A stretch of 45,580 nt of DNA from positions 1 to 45,580 of the forward strand of contig NZ_AEWG01000068.1 of the NCBI RefSeq assembly GCF_000190375.1, read 5' to 3'. The stretch is from Rubrivivax benzoatilyticus JA2 = ATCC BAA-35 (GTDB taxonomy: Bacteria; Pseudomonadota; Gammaproteobacteria; Burkholderiales; Burkholderiaceae_C). Both the position numbers and the translations under genes were made by a program. Of this stretch, positions 16,858 through 26,499 are shown in pieces. Under the pieces are notes generated by a model. It saw only the letters and a program-made list of their open reading frames with translations. It was not told where the DNA came from and searched no databases. Position 1 is the stretch's first letter. Every line of letters begins with the position of its first letter.

Positions 16858-18027
16858 TCAGGCGGCGCGCAGGCAGTCGACGATCTTCAGCCGAGCCGCG
16901 CGCCAGGCCGGCACGAAGCCGCCGATCAGCCCCATCGCCAGCGCGAAGCCGATCGCCTTGGCGCCGATGGCCGGCGTCAGGCGGAACTGGAAGGCGAGTT
17001 CGGAGAAGGTCGCGAAGTTGGTCGTCGAGACGTCGACGAACTGCATCAGGCTCGCCGCCGCCAGCCCGAAGACGCCGCCGACGAAGGCCAGCAGCAGCGA
17101 CTCGCCGAGAAAGGCTACCAGCACCGCCTCGCGGCGGAACCCCAGCGCGCGCAGGGTGCCGATCTCGCCGACACGCGAGGCCACCGCGCCGAACATCGTG
17201 ATCGCCGCGCCGACGATCGCGCCGGTGGAGAAGATCAGCGCCAGCGCCGTGCCCAGGATGCTGATGAAGTTGGCGAGCTGCTCGCTCTGCTCGGCGTAGA
17301 AGCGGATCTCGGGTTTGGCTTCCAGCGTCAGCCGCGGGTCGTCTTCCAGGCGCGCGCGCACCCGCTCGAAGGCCGCCGGGTCAGCGAGGCGGAAGATGAC
17401 GCTGGAGTACGCGAGGCGCCGGAAGCCCTGCATCAGCTGTTCGGCGTCGCCCCAGATCTCCGAGTCGAAGCCGGTCTTGCCGGCGTCGAGGATGCCGACG
17501 ACGGTCCAGTCGCGGCCGGCGAAACGCAGCGTCGAGCCCGGGGCGACGCCGTCGTAGCCACGCGCGACCGCGCGGCCGACGACGATCTCGGCGCTGCCGG
17601 GGCGGAAGAAGCGGCCTTCGACGATGCGCACCTGCGGCCGCAGCGCCAGCCCGTCGGCCGAGGTGCCGCGCAGCGTCACGTTGCCGGGTTTGCCGTTGCG
17701 CTTGACCAGGCTGTTCAGCACCACCGGCTCGCGGCTGACCAGCGGCTGGCCGGCGGCGTCGGTGGCGATGCCGGGCAGGCTCTCGATGACGCCGGCCTGC
17801 TCACGCGCGATCGCGCTGGTGATCTCGGCCGTGGAGCCCTTGCGCAGCACGACGACGTTGTCCGCCTGCCCGGTGGCCACCAGCGTCGCGCGGATGCCCT
17901 CGGTCATCATCAGCACGGTGGCGAAGACGAAGACCACCAGCGCCATGCCGCCGGCGGTGAGCGCCGTCGTCACGCGCCGCACCCAGAGGTTGCGTGCGAT
18001 GTAGGCGAGCGGGACGGCGCGGCGCAT
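16858..18027 (-). CDS. ABC transporter permease, FtsX/MacB type (second)
   Basis: A 389-residue permease with one amino-terminal membrane helix (about 15-40), a periplasmic MacB-PCD domain (about 45-250) and three helices at the carboxy end (about 258-285, 305-335 and 350-375) forming the FtsX domain, with GEIGTLRALGFRREAVLVAF as the coupling segment. It is the last gene of the exporter operon and starts six bases after the preceding permease. It probably pairs with that permease as a heterodimer. Confidence 0.9.
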   Translation of the reverse strand: MRRAVPLAYIARNLWVRRVTTALTAGGMALVVFVFATVLMMTEGIRATLVATGQADNVVVLRKGSTAEITSAIAREQAGVIESLPGIATDAAGQPLVSREPVVLNSLVKRNGKPGNVTLRGTSADGLALRPQVRIVEGRFFRPGSAEIVVGRAVARGYDGVAPGSTLRFAGRDWTVVGILDAGKTGFDSEIWGDAEQLMQGFRRLAYSSVIFRLADPAAFERVRARLEDDPRLTLEAKPEIRFYAEQSEQLANFISILGTALALIFSTGAIVGAAITMFGAVASRVGEIGTLRALGFRREAVLVAFLGESLLLAFVGGVFGLAAASLMQFVDVSTTNFATFSELAFQFRLTPAIGAKAIGFALAMGLIGGFVPAWRAARLKIVDCLRAA

Positions 18028-18033
18028 CGGCTC

Positions 18034-19191
18034 TCAGGCCACGTGTCTCAAGCCGTCGACGATGTCGATGCGGCTCGAGCGCCAGGCCGGCCAGGCCGCC
18101 GCAGCGACGCCGACGACCAGCGCCGCCAGCAGCTGCAGCGCGATCGTCTCCGGCGCAACGCGGAACACCGGGAACAGCGTGCCGACGGCGTTGGCGAAGG
18201 CCGAGGCCAGCGGCAGCGTCACCAGCACGCCGAGCACGCCGCCGATCGCGGCGATCAGCAGGCTCTCGCCGAACAGCAGCTTGACGACGAACTCCGGCGG
18301 GAAGCCCAGCGCCTTCAGCGTCGCGTACTCGGCCAGGCGCTCGCGCGCCGTCATCGCCATCGTGTTGGCCATCACCGCCATGATGATGACGATGACGATC
18401 AGGCTCACCGCCTGCAGCGCCACGAGGATGGCCTCGCTCATCGACACGAAACCGAGCTGGAAGGCCTTCTCGGTCTCGGTCAGCGTCTCGGCCAGCGAGT
18501 TGCGGAACATCGTGTCGATGCGCTGGCCGACGAGCGCGGCGTCGTTCGGGTCGCGGATGCCGACGACGAACACGCCGACCGAGTCGCCGCGGCCGGCGAA
18601 CCGCTGGCGCTGGATCTCGTTGATGTAGCCCCAGTGCATCAGCATCTGGTTCTCGTCGACGCCGGGGTCGGCGCCGCGGTAGATGCCGCGGATCGTGAAG
18701 TTCCAGGTGCCGCTGTAGATCGTGCCGCGCAGCGGCACCGTGTCGCCGACCTGCCAGCCGTACTTGGCCGCCAGCACGCGGCCGACGAGCACGCCGCGGC
18801 GGTCGCGCAGCCAGGCCGTGCGCTCGGCGTCATCGACGACGAACTCCGGGTACAGCGGCAGGTAGCTCGCGCCGTCGACGGCGAACTGCGGGAAGAAGTT
18901 GCGCTCGGTGATGTAGACGCCGCCGAACCAGTTCGACCAGCTGACCGCGGTGACCCCGTCGACGGCGCGCAGCCGCTCGGCATAGGCCAGCGGCAGCGGC
19001 ACCGTCAGCGAGGTCGCGCTGCGCACGATGAGCCGCGTGCTGGAACTCGCGTTGGCGCCGGCGTACCAGGCGTCGACGATGGTGCGCAGCAGCCCGAAGG
19101 CGCAGACCGCGACCATCAGGCCGACGATGGTCAGCAACGTGCGCAGCCGGTGGCGGAACGCGTTCTTCAGCAGCAGGCGCAGCAGGAACAC
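18034..19191 (-). CDS. ABC transporter permease, FtsX/MacB type (first)
   Basis: A 385-residue paralogue of the next permease with the same layout: helix at about 15-40, periplasmic domain, and three terminal helices, with [20 protein letters not shown] as the coupling segment. The start is GTG ([10 protein letters not shown]). It lies 13 bases downstream of the ATPase gene. A four-gene set of adaptor, ATPase and two separate FtsX-like permeases is typical of MacAB/DevBCA-like exporters of peptides, lipids or other amphiphiles; the substrate is not readable here. Confidence 0.9.
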   Translation of the reverse strand: MFLLRLLLKNAFRHRLRTLLTIVGLMVAVCAFGLLRTIVDAWYAGANASSSTRLIVRSATSLTVPLPLAYAERLRAVDGVTAVSWSNWFGGVYITERNFFPQFAVDGASYLPLYPEFVVDDAERTAWLRDRRGVLVGRVLAAKYGWQVGDTVPLRGTIYSGTWNFTIRGIYRGADPGVDENQMLMHWGYINEIQRQRFAGRGDSVGVFVVGIRDPNDAALVGQRIDTMFRNSLAETLTETEKAFQLGFVSMSEAILVALQAVSLIVIVIIMAVMANTMAMTARERLAEYATLKALGFPPEFVVKLLFGESLLIAAIGGVLGVLVTLPLASAFANAVGTLFPVFRVAPETIALQLLAALVVGVAAAAWPAWRSSRIDIVDGLRHVA

Positions 19192-19204
19192 CGCGTCGCC
19201 CCGT

Positions 19205-19900
19205 TCAGCCGGCCTCGGCCTCGTCGACCAGCACGCCCTTTTCCAGGTGCACCAGGCGGTGCGCCCGCGCCGCGGCCTTGGGGTCGTGGGTGACCATGAC
19301 GATGGTCTTGCCGAGTTCGGCGACGAGTTGCTCCAGCAGCGACAGCACCTCCTCGCCGGTGTGGCGGTCGAGGTCGCCGGTGGGCTCGTCGGCGACGATC
19401 AGCGTCGGGTCGCCGACCAGCGCGCGCGCGATCGCCACGCGCTGCTGCTGGCCGCCGGACAGCTCGTTCGGATAGTGCCCGGCGCGGTCGGCCAGCGACA
19501 CCAGCGCCAGCGCCTGGGCGACGCGCTCGCGGCGCTCGCGTGCCGTGAGGTTGGTCAGCAGCAGCGGCAGCTCGACGTTCTCGGCCGCGGTCAGCACCGG
19601 CAGCAGGTTGTAGAACTGGAAGATGAAGCCGACGTTGGCGGCGCGCCAGTCGGCGAGCTGGCCTTCGTCGAGCGTCGCGATATCGGTGCCGGCGATCTCG
19701 ATCGTGCCGGCGCTCGGCTGGTCGATGCCGGCCACCAGGTTCAGCAGCGTGCTCTTGCCCGAGCCGCTGGGCCCCATCAGCGCGACGAACTCGCCGGCGT
19801 GCACGTCCAGGTCGATGCCTTCGAGCACCGGGATGTCCTGCTCGCCGCGGCGGTAGGTCTTGCGCAGGCCCTGGATGCGGATCAGCGGCGGCGTGTTCAC
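19205..19900 (-). CDS. ABC transporter ATP-binding protein, LolD/MacB type
   Basis: A 231-residue ATPase with Walker [10 protein letters not shown] (about 41-49), signature LSGGQQQR (about 145-152), Walker [13 protein letters not shown] and the H-loop in VMVTHD. The close spacing and the form ADEPTGDLD are typical of the LolD/MacB/FtsE group that drives FtsX-like permeases. The GTG start at 19900 overlaps the adaptor stop codon by four bases, giving translational coupling. Confidence 0.94.
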   Translation of the reverse strand: MNTPPLIRIQGLRKTYRRGEQDIPVLEGIDLDVHAGEFVALMGPSGSGKSTLLNLVAGIDQPSAGTIEIAGTDIATLDEGQLADWRAANVGFIFQFYNLLPVLTAAENVELPLLLTNLTARERRERVAQALALVSLADRAGHYPNELSGGQQQRVAIARALVGDPTLIVADEPTGDLDRHTGEEVLSLLEQLVAELGKTIVMVTHDPKAAARAHRLVHLEKGVLVDEAEAG

Positions 19901-21117
19901 TTGGCCACCGTCACGCGCGTGCCGGCGGCCAGCGTGTCGGCGGGCGCGAGCACGACACGCTCGCCGGGTTTCAGCGTGCCGGGCGCGATCTCGACGACGT
20001 CGCCCAGCGTGCGGCCGACGCTCACCGGCACGGCCTCCAGGCGATCGTCGGCGCCGATGCGCAGCACGACGCGGCGGCCGTCGCGCTCGACGACGGCCTT
20101 GGGGTTGAGCGCCATCACAGGCTGGCGGTCGGCCTCGGTCGCGGCCTGCGACAGGAAGACGACGCGCGCCGCCATCTCCGGCAGGATGCGCGGGTCCAGC
20201 TGCTCGAAGCGGATCTTGGTCATCACCGTCGCCTTGGCGCGGTCGACGGTGGGCACGATGCGCGCGACGCTGCCGGCGAACCGTCTGTCGGGCAGCGCGT
20301 CGAGCGCGATCTCCACCGGCTGGTCGATGCGGATGCGGCCGACGTTGGCCTCCGACACGTCGGCCTCGACCTCCAGCGTCGACATGTCGGCCATCGTGAC
20401 CACGGCGCCGAGCGCGCCGGTGGCGCTGGACAGCGGCGTGATCAGGTCGCCGACGTTGGCGTTCTTGACCAGCACGACGCCGTCGAAGGGCGCACGGATC
20501 TCGGTGTTGTCGCGCGCGACACGCTGCACGTTGAGCTGCGCGCGCGACTGGGCGATGGCGGCGTCGGCGGCGGCCAGCGCGGCGGCGGCGGCGTCGGTGC
20601 GGCGGTGCGCCGCGTCGACGGCCTGCGGCGAGACGAAGCCCTGGTCCTTGAGCCCCAGCGTGCGTTCCAGGTCGGCACGCGCGTTGTCGAGCTCGACGGC
20701 GGCCTGGCGGCGCGCGGCTTCGGCCTGGCGCACGCCGGCTTCGGCGGCGATGACCGTCGGCAGCACGTCGGCGGCGTCGATGCGCGCGATCAGGTCGCCG
20801 GCCTTGACGACGCTGCCTTCGCGCACCGCCAGCTCGACCAGCCGGCCGGTGGCCTTGCTGGCCACCGCGGCGCGGCGCTGGGCGACGACGTAACCCGAGG
20901 CGCTGAGTTCGGCGAAACGTGCCGACGGATAGGCGCTGGCGACGCCAGTGGCCTGCACCTCGGGCGCACGCCGGCTCCAGGCGGCGACAGCGAGTGCCGC
21001 GGCGAGGCCGACAACGCCCAGCCAGATCCAGCGCCGGCCGCGCCGCCGGGGAGCCGCGCCGCGCGCGGCGGCCAGCGGCGGGAGCATCGGGCGGGCCGGG
21101 GCTTGGGGTTCGCTCAT
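19897..21117 (-). CDS. Periplasmic adaptor (membrane fusion) protein, MacA/HlyD type
   Basis: A 406-residue adaptor. It has a basic amino end, then one membrane anchor (WIWLGVVGLAAALAVAAWS, about 30-48), a lipoyl/barrel-sandwich half (about 75-110), an alpha-helical hairpin rich in alanine (about 110-185) and the second lipoyl half starting at IRAPFDGVVL (about 195), followed by a beta-barrel domain. It would bridge the ABC permease pair to an outer-membrane channel such as TolC; no such channel gene is in the window. The ATG lies 23 bases after the mnmA stop. Confidence 0.9.
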   Translation of the reverse strand: MSEPQAPARPMLPPLAAARGAAPRRRGRRWIWLGVVGLAAALAVAAWSRRAPEVQATGVASAYPSARFAELSASGYVVAQRRAAVASKATGRLVELAVREGSVVKAGDLIARIDAADVLPTVIAAEAGVRQAEAARRQAAVELDNARADLERTLGLKDQGFVSPQAVDAAHRRTDAAAAALAAADAAIAQSRAQLNVQRVARDNTEIRAPFDGVVLVKNANVGDLITPLSSATGALGAVVTMADMSTLEVEADVSEANVGRIRIDQPVEIALDALPDRRFAGSVARIVPTVDRAKATVMTKIRFEQLDPRILPEMAARVVFLSQAATEADRQPVMALNPKAVVERDGRRVVLRIGADDRLEAVPVSVGRTLGDVVEIAPGTLKPGERVVLAPADTLAAGTRVTVAK

Positions 21118-21140
21118 GGTGTGCAGGCCGGTGGCCCGAC

Positions 21141-22232
21141 TCAGGGTTCGGACGATTCGATGACGCCGCCGCCGAGGCAGACCTCGCCGTCGTAGACCAC
21201 GGCCGACTGGCCGGGTGTGACGGCCCACTGCGGTTCGGCGAACGAGAGCACGACGGCCTCGCCGTCGCGGCGCAGCGTGCAGGCCGCGTCGGCCTGGCGG
21301 TAGCGTGTCTTGGCGGCCAGCGCGCCGTCGGCCGGCGGCGTGCCGGCGACCCAGGCGCAGTCGCCGGCGGCGAGCGTGCGCGACAGCAGCCAGGGGTGGT
21401 CGTGGCCCTGCACGACACGCAGCACGTTGCGCTCGAGTTCCTTGCGTGCCACGTACCAGGGCGCGTGTTCGCCGCCGCCGGACTTCAGGCCGCCGATGCC
21501 CAGGCCCTGGCGCTGGCCCAGCGTGTAGAAGCTCAGGCCGACGTGGCGGCCGACGACGCGGCCGCGTTCGTCCTCGATGTCGCCCGGCGCCTGCGCCAGG
21601 TAGCGGTTGAGGAACTCGCGGAACGGGCGCTCGCCGATGAAGCAGATGCCGGTCGAGTCCTTCTTCTTCGCGTTCGGCAGGCCGATCTCGGCGGCGATGC
21701 GGCGCACCTCGGTCTTGGGCAGCTCGCCGACCGGGAACATCGTGCGCGCCAGCTGCGCCTGGTTCAGGCGGTGCAGGAAGTAGCTCTGGTCCTTGGCCGG
21801 GTCCAGGCCCTTCAGCAGCTCGAAGCGGCCGTCGCGCTCGCGCACGCGGGCGTAGTGGCCGGTGGCGATGCGCTCGGCGCCCAGGCGCATCGCGTGGTCG
21901 AGGAAGGCCTTGAACTTGATCTCGGCGTTGCACAGCACGTCGGGGTTGGGCGTGCGGCCGGCGCTGTATTCGCGCAGGAACTCGGCGAAGACGCGGTCCT
22001 TGTACTCGGCGGCGAAGTTGACGTGTTCGAGGTCGATGCCGATGACGTCGGCCACCGCCGCGGCGTCGAGGAAGTCCTGGCGCGACGAGCAGTACTCGCT
22101 GTCGTCGTCGTCCTCCCAGTTCTTCATGAAGAGGCCGACGACCTCGTACCCCTGCTGCTTGAGCAGCCAGGCGCTGACCGCGGAGTCGACGCCGCCGCTC
22201 AAGCCCACCACCACGCGACGCTTGCCCTGCAT
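21141..22232 (-). CDS. mnmA: tRNA 2-thiouridylase MnmA
   Basis: MnmA thiolates U34 of Glu, Gln and Lys tRNAs using persulfide sulfur. The 363-residue product has the PP-loop SGGVDS (12-17), the first catalytic cysteine in [12 protein letters not shown] and the second in [12 protein letters not shown], both needed for the persulfide and disulfide steps. An upstream in-frame start exists, but this ATG gives the normal amino end [14 protein letters not shown]. It is divergent from the SET-domain gene with 65 bases between starts and is followed by the exporter genes on the same strand. Confidence 0.97.
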   Translation of the reverse strand: MQGKRRVVVGLSGGVDSAVSAWLLKQQGYEVVGLFMKNWEDDDDSEYCSSRQDFLDAAAVADVIGIDLEHVNFAAEYKDRVFAEFLREYSAGRTPNPDVLCNAEIKFKAFLDHAMRLGAERIATGHYARVRERDGRFELLKGLDPAKDQSYFLHRLNQAQLARTMFPVGELPKTEVRRIAAEIGLPNAKKKDSTGICFIGERPFREFLNRYLAQAPGDIEDERGRVVGRHVGLSFYTLGQRQGLGIGGLKSGGGEHAPWYVARKELERNVLRVVQGHDHPWLLSRTLAAGDCAWVAGTPPADGALAAKTRYRQADAACTLRRDGEAVVLSFAEPQWAVTPGQSAVVYDGEVCLGGGVIESSEP

Positions 22233-22283
22233 GCGGCGGATTATCCGCGGCGCCCGCAGAGCCTGCCTTGCGCTGGTGCCGGG

Positions 22284-22289
22284 CACAAT
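22284..22289 (+). promoter_or_regulatory. -10-like hexamer before SET-domain gene
   Basis: CACAAT ends eight bases before the ATG at 22298. It is a weak match and no -35 is clear. If used, the mRNA would have almost no leader. Confidence 0.3.
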
Positions 22290-22297
22290 GCGCGCCG

Positions 22298-22768
22298 ATG
22301 AACGATGCCGACGCTCCGTTCGAGGTCCGCGACAGCCACGTGCACGGCCTCGGCGCCTTCGCCACGCGCGACCTGCGCCGCGGCGAGCGCCTGGGTCTCT
22401 ACGCCGGCCGGCGCTGGAGCGCCGCCGAGATCGAGCGCCTGGACTGGGACAACGCGCTGACCTACTTCTTCGGCCTGTCCGACGGCTCGATGATCGACGG
22501 CCGCGAAGGCGGCAACGGCACGCGCCACTTCAACCACTCGTGCGCGCCCAACTGCGCGGCCTACGAGGTGGAGGACGAAGACGGCACGCTGCAGATCGCC
22601 ATCGAGGCCCGGCGCGCCATCCGTGCCGGCGAGGAGCTGTTCATCGACTACTCGCTGGACATCGGCGACGAGGACCCGGCCGACTTCGAGTGCTGCTGCG
22701 GCGCGCCGCGCTGCCGCGGCACGATGGCCGCGCCGCCGCCCCGGAAGAAGGCGCGCCGGCGCGGCTGA
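22298..22768 (+). CDS. SET-domain protein (putative protein lysine methyltransferase)
   Basis: A 156-residue protein that is essentially one SET domain: the amino part [18 protein letters not shown], the SAM and substrate site NHSCAPNC, the motif GEELFIDYS, and a cysteine cluster [11 protein letters not shown] like a post-SET zinc site. It ends in a very basic tail ([11 protein letters not shown]). SET enzymes use S-adenosylmethionine to methylate lysine. Bacterial targets are mostly unknown, and nothing nearby names one. The ATG at 22298 is preferred over an upstream in-frame start. Its stop is three bases from that of the convergent ABC gene. Confidence 0.9.
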   Translation: MNDADAPFEVRDSHVHGLGAFATRDLRRGERLGLYAGRRWSAAEIERLDWDNALTYFFGLSDGSMIDGREGGNGTRHFNHSCAPNCAAYEVEDEDGTLQIAIEARRAIRAGEELFIDYSLDIGDEDPADFECCCGAPRCRGTMAAPPPRKKARRRG

Positions 22769-22771
22769 CCC

Positions 22772-24469
22772 TCAGGCTGCGGGGCGGTAGCCGCGCGGGA
22801 TGGCTGCCAGCAGCCGCTTCGTGTAGTCCTGCTGCGGCGCCAGCAGGATCTGCTCGGCGCTCGCCTGCTCGACCACCTGGCCGTCCTTCATCACCATCAC
22901 CTCGTCGCTGATGAAGCGCACCACCGACAGGTCGTGGCTGATGAAGACGTAGGCCAAGCCGAGCTCGTCCTGCAGGTCCTTCAGCAGGTTCAGCACCTGG
23001 GCCTGCACGCTGACGTCCAGTGCCGAGACGGCCTCGTCGAGCACCAGCACCTCGGGCTCGAGCGTCAGGCAGCGTGCGATCGCGACCCGCTGGCGCTGGC
23101 CGCCGGAGAACTCGTGCGGGTACTTGCCGAAGGCGCGGCCGTCCAGGCCCACCTTCTCCAGCAGCGTGCGCGCACGCTGCTCGCGCTCGGCGGTGTCGGC
23201 GCCGATGCCGTGGATCGTCATCGGCTCGATCAGCGCCTGGCCGATCGTGAAGCGCGGGTTGAGGCTCGCGTACGGGTTCTGGAAGACGATCTGGATGCGC
23301 CGGCGCATCAGCTGGCGCTCGCGGTCGCTCAGCTTCAGCAGGTTCTTGCCGTCGAAGATGACTTCGCCGCCGGTCGGCTCGTGCAGGCGCAGCAGCGTCA
23401 GCCCCATCGTCGTCTTGCCCGAGCCCGACTCGCCGACCACGCCCAGCGTGTGGCCGCGGCGCAGCTGGAAGTTGACGTCGCGCACCGCCTTGAACTCGCG
23501 TTTGCCGAACAGGCCTTCCTTGAGCCAGAAGCTCTTGGCCAGCGAGCGCACCTCCAGCACCACCGGCGCCTCGGGGTCCTTGGCCTGGGCGGCGGCGGCC
23601 GCGCCACGGCCGGCGATGTGGTCGTCGATGACCATCAGCCGGCCCGGGTTGGTGTCCAGCGCCGGGCGGCAGGCGAGCAGCGCCTTGGTGTAGGCGTCCT
23701 GCGGCGCGGCGAAGATCTGCGCCACCGGGCCGCTCTCGCGGATCGCGCCGTGGCGCATCACGACGACGCGGTCGGCGATCTCGCCGACCACGCCCAGGTC
23801 GTGGCTGATGAACAGCAGGCTCATGCGGTGGCGCTCGCGCAGCTTGCCCAGCAGCTCCAGCACCTGGCGCTGGATCGTCACGTCCAGCGCCGTGGTCGGC
23901 TCGTCGGCGATCAGCAGCTTGGGCTCGCAGGCCAGCGCCATCGCGATCATCACGCGCTGCTGCTGGCCGCCGGACATCTCGTGCGGGTAGGCCTGCAGGC
24001 GGCGCTTGGGCTCGGGGATGCCGACCTCGCCGAGCAGCTCCTCGGCGCGCGCCCAGGCCTGGCGGCGCGTCAGCCCCAGGTGGCGCATCAGCGGTTCGGC
24101 GAGCTGCTGGCCGACGTTGAACACCGGGTTCAGCGAGCTCATCGGGTCCTGGAAGACGCAGGCGATCTCCTTGCCGCGCAGGGCCTGCAACTCGCTCAGC
24201 GAACTCTTCAGCAGATCGCGCTCGCGCCACAGGATGCGGCCGCTGCGCTCGGCGTTCTCGGGCAGCAGGTTCAGCACCGACATCGCGGTGACGCTCTTGC
24301 CCGAGCCCGACTCGCCGACCAGCGCGACGGTGGTGTTCTCGGGCACGTCGAAGGAGATGCCCTTGACGGCCTGGGCGCGCTGGCCCTGGCCCATGCGGAA
24401 CTCGACCTTGAGGTCCTGGATGGAAAGCAGCGGGGTCATCGGCGGGACGGTGTCGTGCGCGGTGCTCAT
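22772..24469 (-). CDS. Peptide ABC importer, fused double ATP-binding protein
   Basis: A 565-residue protein with two complete ABC domains in tandem, equivalent to fused DppD and DppF (YejF or GsiA layout). The first (about 12-275) has GESGSGKS, MSGGQQQR and LLIADEPTTALD; the second (about 310-560) has GESGSGKTT, FSGGQRQR and VLVLDEAVSALD. Each is followed by the oligopeptide-type carboxy extension (DAYTKALLACRP and DYTKRLLAAIP). Its start overlaps the stop of the upstream permease gene by four bases. Both catalytic sites look intact. Confidence 0.94.
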   Translation of the reverse strand: MSTAHDTVPPMTPLLSIQDLKVEFRMGQGQRAQAVKGISFDVPENTTVALVGESGSGKSVTAMSVLNLLPENAERSGRILWRERDLLKSSLSELQALRGKEIACVFQDPMSSLNPVFNVGQQLAEPLMRHLGLTRRQAWARAEELLGEVGIPEPKRRLQAYPHEMSGGQQQRVMIAMALACEPKLLIADEPTTALDVTIQRQVLELLGKLRERHRMSLLFISHDLGVVGEIADRVVVMRHGAIRESGPVAQIFAAPQDAYTKALLACRPALDTNPGRLMVIDDHIAGRGAAAAAQAKDPEAPVVLEVRSLAKSFWLKEGLFGKREFKAVRDVNFQLRRGHTLGVVGESGSGKTTMGLTLLRLHEPTGGEVIFDGKNLLKLSDRERQLMRRRIQIVFQNPYASLNPRFTIGQALIEPMTIHGIGADTAEREQRARTLLEKVGLDGRAFGKYPHEFSGGQRQRVAIARCLTLEPEVLVLDEAVSALDVSVQAQVLNLLKDLQDELGLAYVFISHDLSVVRFISDEVMVMKDGQVVEQASAEQILLAPQQDYTKRLLAAIPRGYRPAA

Positions 24470-25509
24470 TCCAGCCCCCGCAGCTTCGGGTCGAGCGCGT
24501 CGCGCGCGGCGTCGGCCATCAGCGAGAACGCGGTGACGAACACCGCCATGAAGCCGGTGGCCGCGGCGAGCTGCCACCAGTAGCCCAGGATCAGGTCGCT
24601 CTGCGCCTCGGCGAGCATCGTGCCCCAGCTCACCTGGTCGACCGGCACGCCCAGGCCCAGGTAGGACAGGATGACCTCGGCCTTGATGAAGCCGACGACC
24701 AGCAGCCCCATGCGCACCAGCACGACGTGGCTGACGTTGGGCAGGATGTGGCGGAACATGCGCGACATGCGCGAGGCACCGATGGCCTCGGCGGCGCGCA
24801 CGTACTCGCGGCTGGAGTGCTTGATGAACTCGGCGCGCACCTGGCGGTACATGCCGGTCCAGCCGGTGAAGCCCAGGATCAGCACGACGGTGTCGATGCC
24901 CCGTCCCAGCACCGCGGCGAAGGCGAAGATCAGCAGGATGCCCGGCACCGACTCGAAGACGTTGTAGAGCCACTCCAGCGCGTCGCCGATCTTGCCGCCG
25001 AAGAAGCCGCTGAAGGCGCCCAGCAGCGTGCCGATCGAGGTCGCGACGACGGCCGCCAGCACGCCGACGAAGACCGAGATCTGCGTGCCCTTGACGGCCT
25101 TCTCGAGCACGTCGCGGCCCAGGCGGTCGCCGCCCAGCGGCAGCGTCTCGGCCTTGGGCGTCTCCTCGGTCTTGAGCTTGGCGGCGCGTTCGGCCCACTC
25201 GGCATAACGCGGCGCCAGCGGGTCGACGTCGGACAGGTCGACGTTCGGGCCCTTGGGCGTGGCGATCGCCATCTTCTCGGTGGCTTCGGCCGGGCCCATG
25301 AAGGTCGGCGGCGCGTTGGCCACGCCCACTTCGCGCTGCCAGTCGCCGGCGACGACGCCGGCCCAGGACAGCAGGATCAGCAGCAGGAAGGCGACGACGA
25401 CGACCAGCGAGGCGACGCCGACGCGGTCGCTCTTGAAGCGCCGCCAGGCGGCGTGCCAGACGCCTTCGGAGCGTTGCTGGGCCGAGTCGACGGCGGCCGG
25501 GGAAGACAT
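24466..25509 (-). CDS. Peptide ABC importer permease (DppC/YejE-like)
   Basis: A 347-residue inner-membrane permease. It has an amino-terminal cytoplasmic part and first helix (about 33-55), then a long periplasmic stretch of about 75 residues before LGGDRLGRDVLEK, the usual start of the transporter core in this family. The remaining helices follow, with the EAA coupling loop in EYVRAAEAIGASRMSRMFRHILPN. The stretch before the core is longer than in E. coli DppC. It lies between the first permease and the ATPase gene, which it overlaps by four bases. Confidence 0.92.
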   Translation of the reverse strand: MSSPAAVDSAQQRSEGVWHAAWRRFKSDRVGVASLVVVVAFLLLILLSWAGVVAGDWQREVGVANAPPTFMGPAEATEKMAIATPKGPNVDLSDVDPLAPRYAEWAERAAKLKTEETPKAETLPLGGDRLGRDVLEKAVKGTQISVFVGVLAAVVATSIGTLLGAFSGFFGGKIGDALEWLYNVFESVPGILLIFAFAAVLGRGIDTVVLILGFTGWTGMYRQVRAEFIKHSSREYVRAAEAIGASRMSRMFRHILPNVSHVVLVRMGLLVVGFIKAEVILSYLGLGVPVDQVSWGTMLAEAQSDLILGYWWQLAAATGFMAVFVTAFSLMADAARDALDPKLRGLE

Positions 25510-25517
25510 GACGGCAC

Positions 25518-26456
25518 TCACTTCAGCACCACACGCGGGTCGACGACCTTGAACATCAGGTCGGTCATCAGGTTGATCAGCATCGTCAGCACGGCCAGGT
25601 ACACGGTGACCGCCTGGATCACCGGGTAGTCGCTGCGGTTGACGGCCAGCAGGACCTCGCGGCCCAGGCCGGGGATCGAGAAGAAGACCTCGATCAGGAA
25701 GGAGCCGACGAAGATGCTGGGCAGGGCCAGGCCGATGTTCGTCAGGATCGGGATCATCGCGTTGCGCAGCACGTGCTTGAACAGCACCGTGCCCTCGGTC
25801 ATGCCCTTGGCGCGTGCGGTGCGCACGTAGTCCTGGCCGAGCTCGTCGAGCAGGAAGCTGCGGTACAGGCGCGTCTGCGGCGCGATGCCGACGGCCACCG
25901 CCAGCAGCACCGGCAGCGGCGCGTAGGTCAGCAGGTTGGTCAGCGTCGAGTCGCTCCAGCCCTGCACCGGGAACCAGCCCAGGCGGAAACCGAAGAAGTA
26001 CTGGCCGACGATCACGTAGACCAGGAAGCTGATCGACAGCGCGACGGTCGTCACGACCATGATCGTGCGGTCGGTCAGCGAGCCGCGGCGGTAGGCCACC
26101 CACATCGCGATCGGCAGCGCCAGCAGCGTGTCGAGGATCAGGATCGGCACCATCACCGTCAGCGTCGCCGGCAGGCGGCTGGCGAACAGGCTGGACACCG
26201 GCTCGTTGGTCGCCCAGCTGTGGCCCCAGTCGAAGGTGAGGATCGACTTCACGAAGATCCACAGCTGCGTCGACCAGGGCTGGTCCAGGCCCAGCTCCTG
26301 GCGGATCGCCGCGATCTGCTCGGGGGTCGCGTTGAGGCCGCCCAGGATTTCCGCGGGATCACCGCCGAAGAACTTGAACAGCAGGAACACCAGCAGCACC
26401 ACCCCGGCAAGCGTCGGGATCATCTGCCACAGGCGTCGTATCAGGTAAGCCGCCAT
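25518..26456 (-). CDS. Peptide ABC importer permease (DppB-like)
   Basis: A 312-residue permease with six membrane segments. It opens MAAYLIRRLWQMIPTLAGVV, the conserved DppB/OppB amino end, and has the EAA loop DYVRTARAKGMTEGTVLFKHVLRN (about 200-225). It is the first gene of the importer operon and lies nine bases before the second permease. Its leader holds an intrinsic terminator-like hairpin about 20 bases upstream of the ATG. Confidence 0.94.
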   Translation of the reverse strand: MAAYLIRRLWQMIPTLAGVVLLVFLLFKFFGGDPAEILGGLNATPEQIAAIRQELGLDQPWSTQLWIFVKSILTFDWGHSWATNEPVSSLFASRLPATLTVMVPILILDTLLALPIAMWVAYRRGSLTDRTIMVVTTVALSISFLVYVIVGQYFFGFRLGWFPVQGWSDSTLTNLLTYAPLPVLLAVAVGIAPQTRLYRSFLLDELGQDYVRTARAKGMTEGTVLFKHVLRNAMIPILTNIGLALPSIFVGSFLIEVFFSIPGLGREVLLAVNRSDYPVIQAVTVYLAVLTMLINLMTDLMFKVVDPRVVLK

Positions 26457-26469
26457 CTGGGAATAGACG

Positions 26470-26499
26470 AAAAGCGGGCGCCGCTCGTGCCGGCGCCCG
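26470..26499 (-). terminator. Terminator-like hairpin in the leader of the peptide importer operon
   Basis: On the minus strand a perfect 9-base-pair stem (26499-26491 with 26483-26475, CGGGCGCCG type) with a 7-base loop is followed by CTTTTCG (26475-26469). It ends 14-20 bases before the permease start codon, so a transcript from a promoter upstream would meet it before the first gene. TGTAAC (26506-26501) and TACACT (26523-26518) are possible -10 elements. Confidence 0.5.

Noticed and set aside
22233..22286. Longer amino end for MnmA
   Set aside because: The extra 18 residues do not resemble the family, whose amino end is only about ten residues before the PP-loop.
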